Assembly: GCA_035635075.1 (NCBI GenBank) | Contig: DASQBT010000160.1 | Location: forward strand, 1-11,012 | Direction of reading: 5' to 3' | From: DASQBT01 sp035635075 | Lineage (GTDB): Bacteria > Pseudomonadota > Gammaproteobacteria > Burkholderiales > Thiobacillaceae | DNA length: 11,012 nt | Shown: in pieces, positions 1 through 7,186 of the stretch | Position numbering within the stretch: position 1 is the first letter of the stretch | Layout of the letters: each line of letters begins with the position of its first letter | Program-made: the position numbers and the translations under genes | Notes under the pieces: generated by a model | Told to the model about the DNA's origin: nothing | Databases searched by the model: none | The model's input: the letters and a program-made list of their open reading frames with translations, nothing else

Positions 1-727
1 GACTCGTGGTGTAGCGAATGCGCTCCAGGCCCGGCACCTCGTGCACCACGTCCAGCAGCAGGGCAAAGTCGGCCGTCTCGCCGTCGTCCATGACACCCCG
101 GTAGGCATTCACGTTCTGTCCCAGCAGGGTGACTTCCTTCACGCCCTGTTGTGCCAGCGCCGCCACTTCCGCGATCACGTCATCCAATGGGCGGGAAACT
201 TCCTCGCCGCGCGTGTAAGGCACCACGCAGAAAGTGCAGTACTTGGAACAGCCTTCCATGATGGAGACGAAGGCTGTCGCGCCGTCCACGCTCGCCGGCG
301 GCAGATGATCGAATTTCTCGATTTCAGGAAACGCTATGTCCACCTGGGCGCGGCCGCTGGCACGTTTTTTAGCGATCAGTTCGGGCAGGCGGTGCAGAGT
401 CTGGGGTCCGAACACCACATCCACGTAGGGGGCCCGGGAAACAATCGCCGCGCCTTCCTGGGAGGCAACGCAGCCGCCCACACCGATGATCAGGTCAGGG
501 TTTCTCGCCTTGAGAGGCTTGACTCGGCCCAGGTCGGAAAAGACTTTTTCCTGAGCCTTTTCGCGCACTGAACAGGTGTTGAACAGGATCACATCCGCCT
601 CGTCCGGGTTGTCTGTCTTCACCAAGCCCTCGGACTCGCGCAGCACATCCGCCATCTTGTCCGAGTCATACTCGTTCATCTGGCAGCCGAAGGTTTTGAT
701 GAAGACTTTGCGGGGCGGGTTGGTCAT
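1..727 (-). CDS. miaB: tRNA-2-methylthio-N6-dimethylallyladenosine synthase MiaB (3' part outside window)
   Basis: MiaB is a radical-SAM methylthiotransferase. It converts i6A37 to ms2i6A37 in tRNAs that read UNN codons, using two [4Fe-4S] clusters. The reverse strand starts with ATG at 727 and reads MTNPPRKVFIKTFGCQMNEYDSD, the canonical MiaB opening. The UPF0004 domain shows the three cluster cysteines C15 (FGCQMNEYDS), C52 (NTCSVREKA) and C86 (GGCVASQEG). The radical-SAM motif CxxxCxxC follows at C160, C164 and C167 (EGCSKYCTFC), then VVPYTRGEEVSRP. About 242 residues are present, roughly half of the usual 440-475. The rest of the radical-SAM domain and the TRAM domain lie left of base 1. 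The frame stays open upstream of the ATG, but the chosen start matches the family; its Shine-Dalgarno is weak. The gene lies 42 bases after a tRNA-Met gene on the same strand, so the two probably share a transcript. Confidence 0.97.
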   Translation of the reverse strand, partial: MTNPPRKVFIKTFGCQMNEYDSDKMADVLRESEGLVKTDNPDEADVILFNTCSVREKAQEKVFSDLGRVKPLKARNPDLIIGVGGCVASQEGAAIVSRAPYVDVVFGPQTLHRLPELIAKKRASGRAQVDIAFPEIEKFDHLPPASVDGATAFVSIMEGCSKYCTFCVVPYTRGEEVSRPLDDVIAEVAALAQQGVKEVTLLGQNVNAYRGVMDDGETADFALLLDVVHEVPGLERIRYTTS

Positions 728-769
728 GATTGCCGTGGCAGTAAATAGACTGGGGGCAAGAAGTGAAAA

Positions 770-846
770 TGGTGGTGATGGGCAGAATTGAACTGCCGAC
801 CTGCGGGTTATGAATCCGCCGCTCTAACCGACTGAGCTACATCACC
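770..846 (-). tRNA. tRNA-Met (CAT), elongator type
   Basis: The reverse strand folds into a full cloverleaf of 77 bases: acceptor GGTGATG/CATCACC, D arm GCTC/GAGC, anticodon loop TTCATAA with anticodon CAT, and T arm GGCAG/CTGCC with loop TTCAATT. The discriminator is A, and the CCA end is encoded (770-772). The perfect first pair G1-C72 argues against an initiator, which normally has an unpaired 1-72. A CAT anticodon could also belong to tRNA-Ile with lysidine, but the overall sequence resembles elongator Met. The last anticodon-stem pair, 31-39, is A opposite C. A promoter lies upstream at 909-938 and miaB follows. Confidence 0.96.
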
Positions 847-1258
847 GTCCGCTGCGCGGTGACCAGGACAATCGCACAACACCCGGGGCGCACCGTAGAA
901 AGCTGATTACTATACATTTTTTGCATGCCTCCTGTCAAAGTCAACGTGTCCGAAACGGGCCGCGGAACAATACGGGACATCGGCATCCGCCTTATCTAGA
1001 CTTTCATACTGACGCTTAGCCAAACAAAGAACGTACGATCCACCCGTGGGCGGCGATATTCTGCTTTCCGGGGCTCAAGCGCTGGCTCGCGGCGTGGCGC
1101 TCAATTGCCCATCTCCCCCGGCCTTGCGCCCAGCCTCCAGAAGGAGTTGGGCTGGTAGGACGTGGAACCTTTGTTAGAAAGGCGTCTGCGAGATTTGCCC
1201 GCGACCGGCATGGCTAGGCCAGCTACCATAGAGGTGCAGCGTCACCAACCTGAGATTC
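847..1258. other. Intergenic region between tRNA-Met and the GCS2-family gene
   Basis: I find no convincing gene in these 412 bases. The left end carries the tRNA/miaB promoter on the minus strand. On the plus strand, 1128-1155 can form a hairpin: GCCCA (1128-1132) pairs with TGGGC (1148-1152), and CTCC (1135-1138) with GGAG (1143-1146), closed by an AGAA loop. It has no T run, so it is not an intrinsic terminator. An imperfect inverted repeat, ATGG...CCAT, spans 1210-1229 just before the downstream start. No strong promoter for the plus-strand operon could be picked by eye. A GTG-started frame at 1162-1401 overlaps the next gene and looks spurious. Confidence 0.6.
909..938 (-). promoter_or_regulatory. 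sigma70-type promoter for tRNA-Met and probably miaB
   Basis: On the reverse strand there is a perfect TTGACA at 938-933, an 18-base spacer, and TATAGT at 914-909. Transcription would begin near 902, about 55 bases before the mature tRNA 5' end. No terminator hairpin with a T run lies between the tRNA and miaB, so readthrough into miaB is likely. The start point is inferred from spacing only. Confidence 0.75.
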
Positions 1259-2680
1259 ATGGGACAAGAGATCAGCCAAACCTCATTTGCCGTTCAGGAC
1301 TACGCCGAATACGGCCGGCGCCTGCGACAGGAGGTCGATTTGCTCGATGTCTGGCTGAAGGAGGGCCGCTTCTCCTCCCGAGGCGAGGTGGGCGGCTATG
1401 AACTGGAGTGCTGGCTGCTGGATCACAACTATTTCCCCGCTCCCATCAATCAGACTTACCTCGCGCGCCTGAATAATCCGCTGGTGGTGCCGGAGCTGTC
1501 CCGTTTCAACGTAGAACTCAATGGCGCGCCCCAGCCTTTGCGGGGAACAGCCCTGGCGGACATGCATGGCGAACTCCAGGGCACCTGGAACCAATGCCAG
1601 GTGGTTGCCCACGAACTTGACAGCGTGCTGATGATGATCGGCATCCTGCCCACCATACGCCAACAGGACCTGTGCCTGTCGAACATGGCCGATGTGAAGC
1701 GCTATCACGCCCTTAACGAGCAGGTTATCGCAAGGCGCGCCGGCCGGCCGTTGCATATTGAAATCGAGGGGCGACAGCGCCTCGACCTAATACAGCCGGA
1801 TGTCATGCTGGAGGCCGCCGCGACTTCCTTTCAGCTTCATCTTCAAACCGCCCACTCCGATGCGGTGCGGTATTTCAACGCATCGCTCATTGCGGCAGGG
1901 CCCTTGCTCGCAGCTTCAGCCAATTCACCCTATCTGTTCGATCACGATCTATGGGATGAAACGCGCGTCCCGCTGTTCGAACAGTCCGTCGATGGCGGTG
2001 ACGATGCCTGTGCGGCCCGCCGGGTAGACTTTGGTTCCGGCTATGCGCGCGATTCGCTGTTTGAATGCTTCGCCGACAATCTCAGCCGCTATCCGGTATT
2101 GCTTCCCATTTTGATGGAGACGCCGGCGGATCGCTTCGCCCACCTGCGCCTGCACAATGGCACAATTTGGCGTTGGGTGCGTCCCCTGATCGGCTTTGAT
2201 CCGGACGGCACGCCGCATCTACGGATCGAACAGCGCGTCCTGCCTGCCGGGCCCACAATTGCCGACATGCTCGCAAATGCTGCCCTGTATTTCGGCCTGG
2301 TGCGCTTTCTGGCCAGGCTTAGCGATGCCCCGGAAAGGCATTTTCCTTTCGAACAGGCGAGGGAGAATTTCTATGCCGCCGCAAGCTGCGGCCTGGAAGC
2401 GGAATTACACTGGCTGGGCGCCGGGCAAGTCCAGGCCCGCACTCTGCTACTGGAAGCAATACTCCCCATGGCGCGGCATGGATTGAGAACCCTGGCATTG
2501 GATCAGGATGACATCGACGCCGCGCTGGACATTTTGGAAGCGCGCATCAGTTCGGGCCAGACCGGTGCGTCCTGGCAGCGCGCCTACCGCAGGCGCCACC
2601 AGGCCGACAGCCTGGATCTGGTGGCCGCCTACCTGGAAAAGCAGCGCAGCGGAATGCCGGTGCATCAATGGGAAATCTGA
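1259..2680 (+). CDS. GCS2-family carboxylate-amine ligase (glutamate-cysteine ligase-like)
   Basis: This 473-residue protein belongs to the GCS2 (YbdK-like) branch of the glutamine-synthetase-fold ligases, which join a carboxylate to an amine at the cost of ATP. Family signatures appear in order: GYELE (46-50), the metal/ATP-binding acidic strand; FNVELNG (83-89); SFQLHLQT followed by the small-residue segment LLAASANSP (190-224); and WRWVRPLIGF...HLRIEQRVLPAGPT (304-333), matching the R-x-E-x-R strand of the fold. It is longer than E. coli YbdK (about 370 residues), mainly because of the C-terminal helical part. YbdK itself has only weak glutamate-cysteine ligase activity, so a glutathione role should not be assumed. 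The ATG has a poor Shine-Dalgarno. The M14-type hydrolase gene begins one base after this stop codon, so the two form an operon and probably act on a common compound. Family is fairly sure; substrate unknown. Confidence 0.85.
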   Translation: MGQEISQTSFAVQDYAEYGRRLRQEVDLLDVWLKEGRFSSRGEVGGYELECWLLDHNYFPAPINQTYLARLNNPLVVPELSRFNVELNGAPQPLRGTALADMHGELQGTWNQCQVVAHELDSVLMMIGILPTIRQQDLCLSNMADVKRYHALNEQVIARRAGRPLHIEIEGRQRLDLIQPDVMLEAAATSFQLHLQTAHSDAVRYFNASLIAAGPLLAASANSPYLFDHDLWDETRVPLFEQSVDGGDDACAARRVDFGSGYARDSLFECFADNLSRYPVLLPILMETPADRFAHLRLHNGTIWRWVRPLIGFDPDGTPHLRIEQRVLPAGPTIADMLANAALYFGLVRFLARLSDAPERHFPFEQARENFYAAASCGLEAELHWLGAGQVQARTLLLEAILPMARHGLRTLALDQDDIDAALDILEARISSGQTGASWQRAYRRRHQADSLDLVAAYLEKQRSGMPVHQWEI

Positions 2681-2681
2681 A

Positions 2682-3701
2682 ATGCTGACCGAACTCGATC
2701 ATCTGCCGGAAGGATTTCTGCACGCCCAGGCCACGGAGCTGCACCGCATTTTGCCCGGCCCTACGTTGATCCACTTGCCTGGACGCCGGCCCGAAACGTT
2801 GTTCGTGTCCATCCTACTGCACGGCAACGAGGATACCGGGCTGCTTGCCATTCAGTCCCTGCTGCACAAATATACGGATCAACCGTTGCCGCGGGCGCTA
2901 TCCGTGTTTGTCGGCAACATCGAAGCGGCGCGCCACGGACTGCGCCGCCTCGACAACCAGCAGGACTACAACCGCGTCTGGCCCGGTGCGCCGGGTGCAG
3001 CCGGGGACGAACACCGCCTCATGCAGGAGGTGCTCAATCGCATGGCTGCCAGGGGCGTGTTTGCGAGCATCGATCTGCACAACAACACCGGGCGCAATCC
3101 CCACTACGCCTGCATCAACCGGCTGCAACATCGCTTCATCCACCTTGCCCTGTTGTTCTCTCGTACCGTCGTGTATTTCACCCAGCCGGCCGGGGTGCAG
3201 TCGGCAGCATTTGCCTCGCTTTGTCCTGCAGTTACCGTGGAATGCGGCAAGCCGGGCACGGTCAGCGGCATGGACCACGCGGCGGGCTTTGTCGAAGCTG
3301 CCCTGCACTTGTCCGGGTTTCCCGCCCATCCGGTCCCCCACCAGGATGTGGACCTGCTGCATACCGTTGCGACGGTCAAGCTGCCGGGGGCCTTGGCGTT
3401 TAGCGTAGGGAAACCCGGAACCGACCTGACTCTGATCGAGGACATTGACCATTTCAATTTTCGTGAATTGCCCGCCGGTACCCTGCTTGGTCAATTTGCG
3501 CTGGGACCGCAGGTGCCGCTGGACGTGACCGACAACAATGGGAAGCCGCTTGCCGAGCGCTACTTTGAAGTGAGGAACGGCCAACTTCTCACCCGGCGGC
3601 CCGTCATGCCCGCGATGCTCACCCGGGATGAACGCATCATCCGCCAGGATTGCCTGTGTTACCTGATGGAGCGCATCGAAATTGCGCAGGTGAAGGCATA
3701 G
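2682..3701 (+). CDS. AstE/AspA-like zinc carboxypeptidase-fold hydrolase (peptidase M14-related)
   Basis: A 339-residue cytosolic hydrolase of the succinylglutamate desuccinylase/aspartoacylase group. These enzymes use one zinc to cleave an acyl-amino-acid amide bond. Visible signatures are HGNE (47-50), supplying zinc ligands H47 and E50; DYNRVWPG (95-102), like the DxNRxFPG substrate loop of aspartoacylase; SIDLHNNTG (129-137), with third ligand H133; and TVECGKPG (185-192), with E187 as expected general base. Length fits the family (about 320-345). There is no signal peptide. The start ATG at 2682 is one base after the stop of the GCS2-family ligase. A GGGAAA stretch inside that gene's end can serve as ribosome-binding site, and translational coupling is likely. 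It is not in an arginine-catabolism (ast) cluster, so astE is not a safe name. The 76 bases to the convergent gene on the other strand hold no clear terminator. Confidence 0.86.
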   Translation: MLTELDHLPEGFLHAQATELHRILPGPTLIHLPGRRPETLFVSILLHGNEDTGLLAIQSLLHKYTDQPLPRALSVFVGNIEAARHGLRRLDNQQDYNRVWPGAPGAAGDEHRLMQEVLNRMAARGVFASIDLHNNTGRNPHYACINRLQHRFIHLALLFSRTVVYFTQPAGVQSAAFASLCPAVTVECGKPGTVSGMDHAAGFVEAALHLSGFPAHPVPHQDVDLLHTVATVKLPGALAFSVGKPGTDLTLIEDIDHFNFRELPAGTLLGQFALGPQVPLDVTDNNGKPLAERYFEVRNGQLLTRRPVMPAMLTRDERIIRQDCLCYLMERIEIAQVKA

Positions 3702-3777
3702 AAACCTCAGAACCCGGCTGGCCGCGTTCCGTTCGCGATGGCTTCATAGCGATTCCGCGCTTCGTCAGGTCGGCATA

Positions 3778-4329
3778 CTAATGCGGACGTAGGGTGGCCA
3801 GCTCGCTCAACAGGTTCAGCACAAGCTCCCGGCCCAGCGGCCCCATGCCCTGGGTAAGCTTGTCCGCATCGCGCTCGCCATCCACGAGGCGCCGCATTTG
3901 GCCGCCCAGACGGGCCATGTCGCCGCCGGCTTTGATCATCTGCTCGGCCATGTCTGCCAGCACGGCAAACGCCTTAACGTCGCCGGTGCCCGCGGCGTAA
4001 ATCATGGCCGCCAGGCCCGGCGCGGCCGCGGTGCCATCCAGCGACTCCAGAGAAGGCAGGGTGGCGGGATTGTCCATGCCCCGCCGGATCGCGTCCACCA
4101 GGATGCGGTCTTCCTCGTCCAGCCCCAACTTGATGTCTTCCCCGCGCTTGCCGTCCACCATCTGCCGAATTGCAGCTACCAGACGACCCCACCCCGCCTC
4201 CTCGGCAGCCTTCAGGTGCTCTTGCAGTTGCGGCAGCAGACTGCGATCGCGTAGCGCGTTGACCACGCTGTGGATGAAGCTTGCGTGCAGTCGCAGAACT
4301 TGCTCGACGGCATTGGGAAGTTGGGCCAT
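3778..4329 (-). CDS. Conserved-looking hypothetical protein with an internal duplication, 183 residues
   Basis: I do not recognise this family. The product starts MAQLPNAVEQVLRLHASFIH and is mostly predicted helical, with no signal peptide, membrane segment or cysteine cluster. Two parts resemble each other: residues about 48-83 (GRLVAAIRQMVDGKRGEDIK...DRILVDAI) and about 139-174 (ARLGGQMRRLVDGERDADKL...GRELVLNL). They share a pattern of basic-hydrophobic helix, VDGxRxxD turn and second helix, which suggests a duplicated module. The start at 4329 was chosen because GGAGG (4344-4340) lies 10 bases upstream; the frame continues further up only as a shadow inside gluQ. It begins 31 bases after the gluQ stop, so it is probably the last gene of that transcript. 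No function can be assigned. Confidence 0.75.
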   Translation of the reverse strand: MAQLPNAVEQVLRLHASFIHSVVNALRDRSLLPQLQEHLKAAEEAGWGRLVAAIRQMVDGKRGEDIKLGLDEEDRILVDAIRRGMDNPATLPSLESLDGTAAAPGLAAMIYAAGTGDVKAFAVLADMAEQMIKAGGDMARLGGQMRRLVDGERDADKLTQGMGPLGRELVLNLLSELATLRPH

Positions 4330-4360
4330 GGCTGGTGTTCCTCCAAAAAACGCTTTCTTA

Positions 4361-5287
4361 TCATGCAGAGGGCTTGGAGGATGCGCGGGAAAGCGAAAAA
4401 TTGCCGCGCCAAACCCCGGTGGCCCATTGCAGGATTTCTGCAACGGGCGCCACCCGCAACATCGACGGTGGCTCCTGCCCCAGAAAAGACAGTGCAGCGA
4501 ACAGATCGCGGCTCGCGTTCCTCGCCTCCAATGCCGGTGCCAAGGTCTGTTTGCTGAGTTTCTGGCCGGCCTGGTTGAGCACCACGGGCAGGTGAAGATA
4601 TTCCGGGGTAGAGAAACCCAGCAGTCTTTGCAGGTAAATTTGGCGCGGAGTGGAGACGAGGAGATCCGCGCCACGCACCACATGGGTGACACACTGTGTT
4701 GCGTCGTCCACCACGACCGCCAGTTGATAAGCGAAGTAACCATCGGCCCGACGGACGACAAAGTCGCCGACATCGTTTGCCAAGCGTTGGCAATGGCGGC
4801 CTTGGAGGCGATCATCGAAACAGACTGGGGCTTCGTCCACCTGCACCCGCCAGGCACGCGCCGCTCGGCCTTTCAACCCCTCTCGGCAGGTGCCCGGATA
4901 GAGCGGACCTTCGATGCCCTTGAGCGATGAGTCAACAATCTCCTTGCGCGTGCACGCGCAAGCATACGCATCGCCGGACTCCACTAAGCGATCGAGTGCG
5001 GCCCGGTAGTGCGCCTTGCGCCGGCTCTGGTAGAGCACTGCACCGTCCCACTCGAAACCAAGAATCTCCAGGGCGCGCAGTATCTCATCGGCATGGACCT
5101 GGCTGCACCGGGGCTCGTCGACGTCTTCCATCCGCAACAGCCACTGGCCCGACCGGGCGCGAGCATCCAGATAGCTGCCGACGGCTGCGACTAGGGAACC
5201 GAAATGCAGGGGTCCGGTGGGGGAGGGGGCGAAGCGGCCGACATAGGGAACGGGGCTTGAGTTCACCCGGTTATTATTGGTTCGCAT
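4361..5287 (-). CDS. gluQ: Glutamyl-Q tRNA(Asp) synthetase
   Basis: GluQRS is a truncated glutamyl-tRNA synthetase paralogue. It activates glutamate and attaches it to queuosine at position 34 of tRNA-Asp, without charging the 3' end. The 308-residue product has the Rossmann catalytic core but no anticodon-binding domain, matching the usual 290-310 length. The HIGH-region motif is GRFAPSPTGPLHFGSL (17-32), followed by LRMEDVDEPR (51-60). The zinc site typical of this family is C110-x-C112 plus Y130-x3-C134. The KMSKS-type loop reads KLSKQ (243-247). The ATG at 5287 is poorly preceded; an in-frame GTG at 5266 is an alternative that would remove seven residues before the conserved core. It lies 38 bases after the glycosyltransferase stop and 31 before the unknown gene. 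In many proteobacteria gluQ sits near dksA, which is not seen here. Confidence 0.96.
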   Translation of the reverse strand: MRTNNNRVNSSPVPYVGRFAPSPTGPLHFGSLVAAVGSYLDARARSGQWLLRMEDVDEPRCSQVHADEILRALEILGFEWDGAVLYQSRRKAHYRAALDRLVESGDAYACACTRKEIVDSSLKGIEGPLYPGTCREGLKGRAARAWRVQVDEAPVCFDDRLQGRHCQRLANDVGDFVVRRADGYFAYQLAVVVDDATQCVTHVVRGADLLVSTPRQIYLQRLLGFSTPEYLHLPVVLNQAGQKLSKQTLAPALEARNASRDLFAALSFLGQEPPSMLRVAPVAEILQWATGVWRGNFSLSRASSKPSA

Positions 5288-5325
5288 TGCGCCGACATCA
5301 ACGCCCCCGCCACCGGAAGTGCCAA

Positions 5326-6519
5326 TCAGGGGCTTTCGGACCCCGGCACGATTGCGCCTACCCGGCTTGTTTCGGCCGGAATTAGAGACCGGTAGAGCTG
5401 AACCATTCGGTCCGCCATAACCCCCGCGCTCCAGCGGGCGGCATAGACGCGACCGCGTTTTCCCAGGGCCACCGCAGCCGCCGGCTTGCTCAACAGCTTG
5501 ACCACAATATCTGCAAACCCCGCAGGATCATCGGGCCCGATATGGCAGCCCTCGCCTTCCCTGAGCGCGTCCCGGGTGCCCATTTCCGCCAGGGCCACCA
5601 CCGGAACCCCAAGCAGCATCGCCTCGAGCAGCACCAAGCCCTGGGTCTCAGTGCGCGAGGCGAAGACGAAGACATTGGCGGCGCAGTAGCAGTCGGGCAA
5701 TTCACGGCGCCGATCCAGATACCCGGTAAAGCGCACCTGCTCCCCTAAGCCGCGACGCTGAACTTCCTTTTGCAGCGCCTTGCGCGCCGGGCCTTCCCCC
5801 GCAATCAACAGCAGGGCGTCAGGCTGTTGCTTGCCTAGGCGCGCCATCATTTCGAGTAGAAAGCCGAGGTTTTTTTCAAACGCCACCCGCCCCACATACA
5901 GCAGGACCGGCCGTTCGGGCGCAATTCCCATGCGCTGGCGAAATGCCTTGCCGTCACACGCGGCGAAATCCGCCTCTGCCAATCCGGTGGGCAGCACGGT
6001 GATGGGCGTCTTCACCCCATAGCCACGCAATGCCTGCAGCATGGGGGTGGAGGGCGCCACGACCGAATTTACCCGGTTGCATTCCTGCTTCGAAATCAAA
6101 CGCGCCACGGCCTTGAGCCAGGGCCGCGGCAGAAAAGGCAGGTAATGATAGAAGTATTCCTCGAACAGGGTGTGGTAGGTCTCCACGCAGGGGATTCCGA
6201 GCCTGGCCGCCAGGCGAACCCCCGCAAGGTGGGCAAAGAAGGGCGTGTGAATATGGATGAGGTCGAAGTCGCCCGGCCGGATTTGCTTCAATCGGGACCA
6301 CAAGGTGCATGGCCCCATCAGCCGGTCCTCCGGGTCGCGCGGCACGCGGATGCCGGGCACCCGCCACAGATCCGGTTCCTCTGCTTCGTCCTTGTAGCGC
6401 GGCGCTACCAGTACGGTTTTCACGCCACGGTCATGGAGTGCGCGGCGCAGCATCTGGATGGAAGTGGATACCCCGTTGACCCGGGGAAAATACACATCCG
6501 ACAACATCAGAATGCGCAG
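5326..6519 (-). CDS. GT4-family glycosyltransferase, probable CTG start
   Basis: A GT-B fold retaining glycosyltransferase of family 4 that would transfer a sugar from a nucleotide donor. Counting from the first ATG (6507), the N-terminal glycine loop reads SDVYFPRVNGVSTSI (3-17) and the acceptor domain contains VETYHTLFEEYFYHYLPF (108-125), a segment type common in lipid glycosyltransferases such as diacylglycerol glucosyltransferases. The donor domain has YVGRVAFEKN (204-213), and ETQGLVLLE (287-295) is the E-x7-E motif. Family members usually begin MRILMLSDVYFP. Here LRILMLSDVYFP is encoded by CTG at 6519, with GGGAGG (6530-6525) five bases upstream, whereas the ATG lies 17 bases from it. 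I therefore take CTG as the start (397 residues). It follows btuM by 69 bases. Acceptor and sugar cannot be stated; a membrane lipid is an inference. Confidence 0.88.
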   Translation of the reverse strand: MRILMLSDVYFPRVNGVSTSIQMLRRALHDRGVKTVLVAPRYKDEAEEPDLWRVPGIRVPRDPEDRLMGPCTLWSRLKQIRPGDFDLIHIHTPFFAHLAGVRLAARLGIPCVETYHTLFEEYFYHYLPFLPRPWLKAVARLISKQECNRVNSVVAPSTPMLQALRGYGVKTPITVLPTGLAEADFAACDGKAFRQRMGIAPERPVLLYVGRVAFEKNLGFLLEMMARLGKQQPDALLLIAGEGPARKALQKEVQRRGLGEQVRFTGYLDRRRELPDCYCAANVFVFASRTETQGLVLLEAMLLGVPVVALAEMGTRDALREGEGCHIGPDDPAGFADIVVKLLSKPAAAVALGKRGRVYAARWSAGVMADRMVQLYRSLIPAETSRVGAIVPGSESP

Positions 6520-6588
6520 AGTGGCCTCCCGTTTGGAAAGCTCCTTCTTAAGGCAAGCTGATGACAGGCTGATGACGGCCCGCCGGCA

Positions 6589-7131
6589 TCACGCCGCCAG
6601 CGATGAGCGACGGGTAAGTTTCCAGCCCACCCAGAGCGGGGCCAGATAGAGAAAGGCGCTGCCCAGATAGGGCGGGAAATACTTGGCCACCGCAGTTGCG
6701 TATTCCAGCGCGCTCAAATCCGTAACGGTATTGGACAAGCCATACCAGAAGGCATTGGAAATGACGAACGCGCCGCACACCGCCGCAAGACTTACGCCCG
6801 CAACGGTAAACAAATCGAAACGTCCCTGTCTGCCCAGCCGAATGCCCGCCAGCCACAACAGCCCGTAGGTGGGAAGCAAGCCCCAGTATGCGGGAGTCAG
6901 GCACCAACCCGCTTCCACGGCAGTTTTTGCGGAAATCACATCCACACCGAATGCCAGTGCCATCAGTACGCTGAAACCCCACAGGCTTTGCAGCGCCAAG
7001 CCCCCGACCAGGAACACGGCCAGGCTGGCATCGGGCAACACGGTGGCGCTGCCGAAATGGCTCATGCGCGTGACGGCCATCACCAATGCAAGGCCCAGCA
7101 GGATGAGCAGGCGATGTTTGAGCGTCAGCAT
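6589..7131 (-). CDS. btuM: BtuM-type solitary cobalamin transporter (ECF S-component-like)
   Basis: A 180-residue integral membrane protein with about six hydrophobic segments, from LLILLGLALVMAV (8-20) to YLAPLWVGWKL near the C-terminus. It resembles BtuM, the small cobalamin transporter related to ECF S-components, characterised in Thiobacillus denitrificans; that protein works without an ECF module and binds cobalamin cobalt through a cysteine near residue 80. Here the single cysteine is C77, in GWCLTPAYWGLLPTYG, and the N-terminal loop LPDASLAVF (32-40) also fits. The context agrees: it follows btuB by 55 bases under a cobalamin riboswitch, and no EcfA/A'/T or BtuCD genes are nearby. The start ATG at 7131 has AAGGA (7142-7138) six bases upstream. 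The assignment rests on remembered family features plus context, not a search; an uncharacterised S-component is the alternative. Confidence 0.82.
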   Translation of the reverse strand: MLTLKHRLLILLGLALVMAVTRMSHFGSATVLPDASLAVFLVGGLALQSLWGFSVLMALAFGVDVISAKTAVEAGWCLTPAYWGLLPTYGLLWLAGIRLGRQGRFDLFTVAGVSLAAVCGAFVISNAFWYGLSNTVTDLSALEYATAVAKYFPPYLGSAFLYLAPLWVGWKLTRRSSLAA

Positions 7132-7161
7132 GAGATTTCCTTTCCTTGTTAAAGACTGTTC

Positions 7162-7181
7162 CAGACGCCGCACGCGGCCTG
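7162..7181 (-). promoter_or_regulatory. Intercistronic hairpin between btuB and btuM
   Basis: In the 55-base gap, GCCGC pairs with GCGGC around a two-base centre, extended by CAG/CTG with a two-base bulge. There is no T run, so it is not an intrinsic terminator. It could protect the btuB mRNA end or lower expression of btuM; this is inference. Confidence 0.4.
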
Positions 7182-7186
7182 AAGCC

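Noticed and set aside
41..791. Plus-strand frames 41-571 and 576-791
   Set aside because: They are antisense to miaB, whose cysteine motifs are unmistakable on the other strand; the second also runs into the tRNA gene.
1098..1113. Sigma54-like element (TGGCGC...TTGCC) upstream of the GCS2-family gene
   Set aside because: The GG and GC pairs are one base too close for the -24/-12 spacing.
1162..1401. GTG-started 79-residue frame before and overlapping the GCS2-family gene
   Set aside because: It runs out of frame into a well-supported gene, is Arg/Pro-rich as expected of a shadow frame in GC-rich DNA, and resembles no family I know.
3702..3777. Possible terminator between the convergent M14 and unknown genes
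   Set aside because: Only a weak TCGC/GCGA pairing with mismatches is present, and there is no T run on either strand.
4330..4857. N-terminal extension of the unknown 183-residue protein into gluQ
   Set aside because: The extension overlaps the recognisable C-terminal half of GluQ in another frame; GGAGG places the start at 4329.
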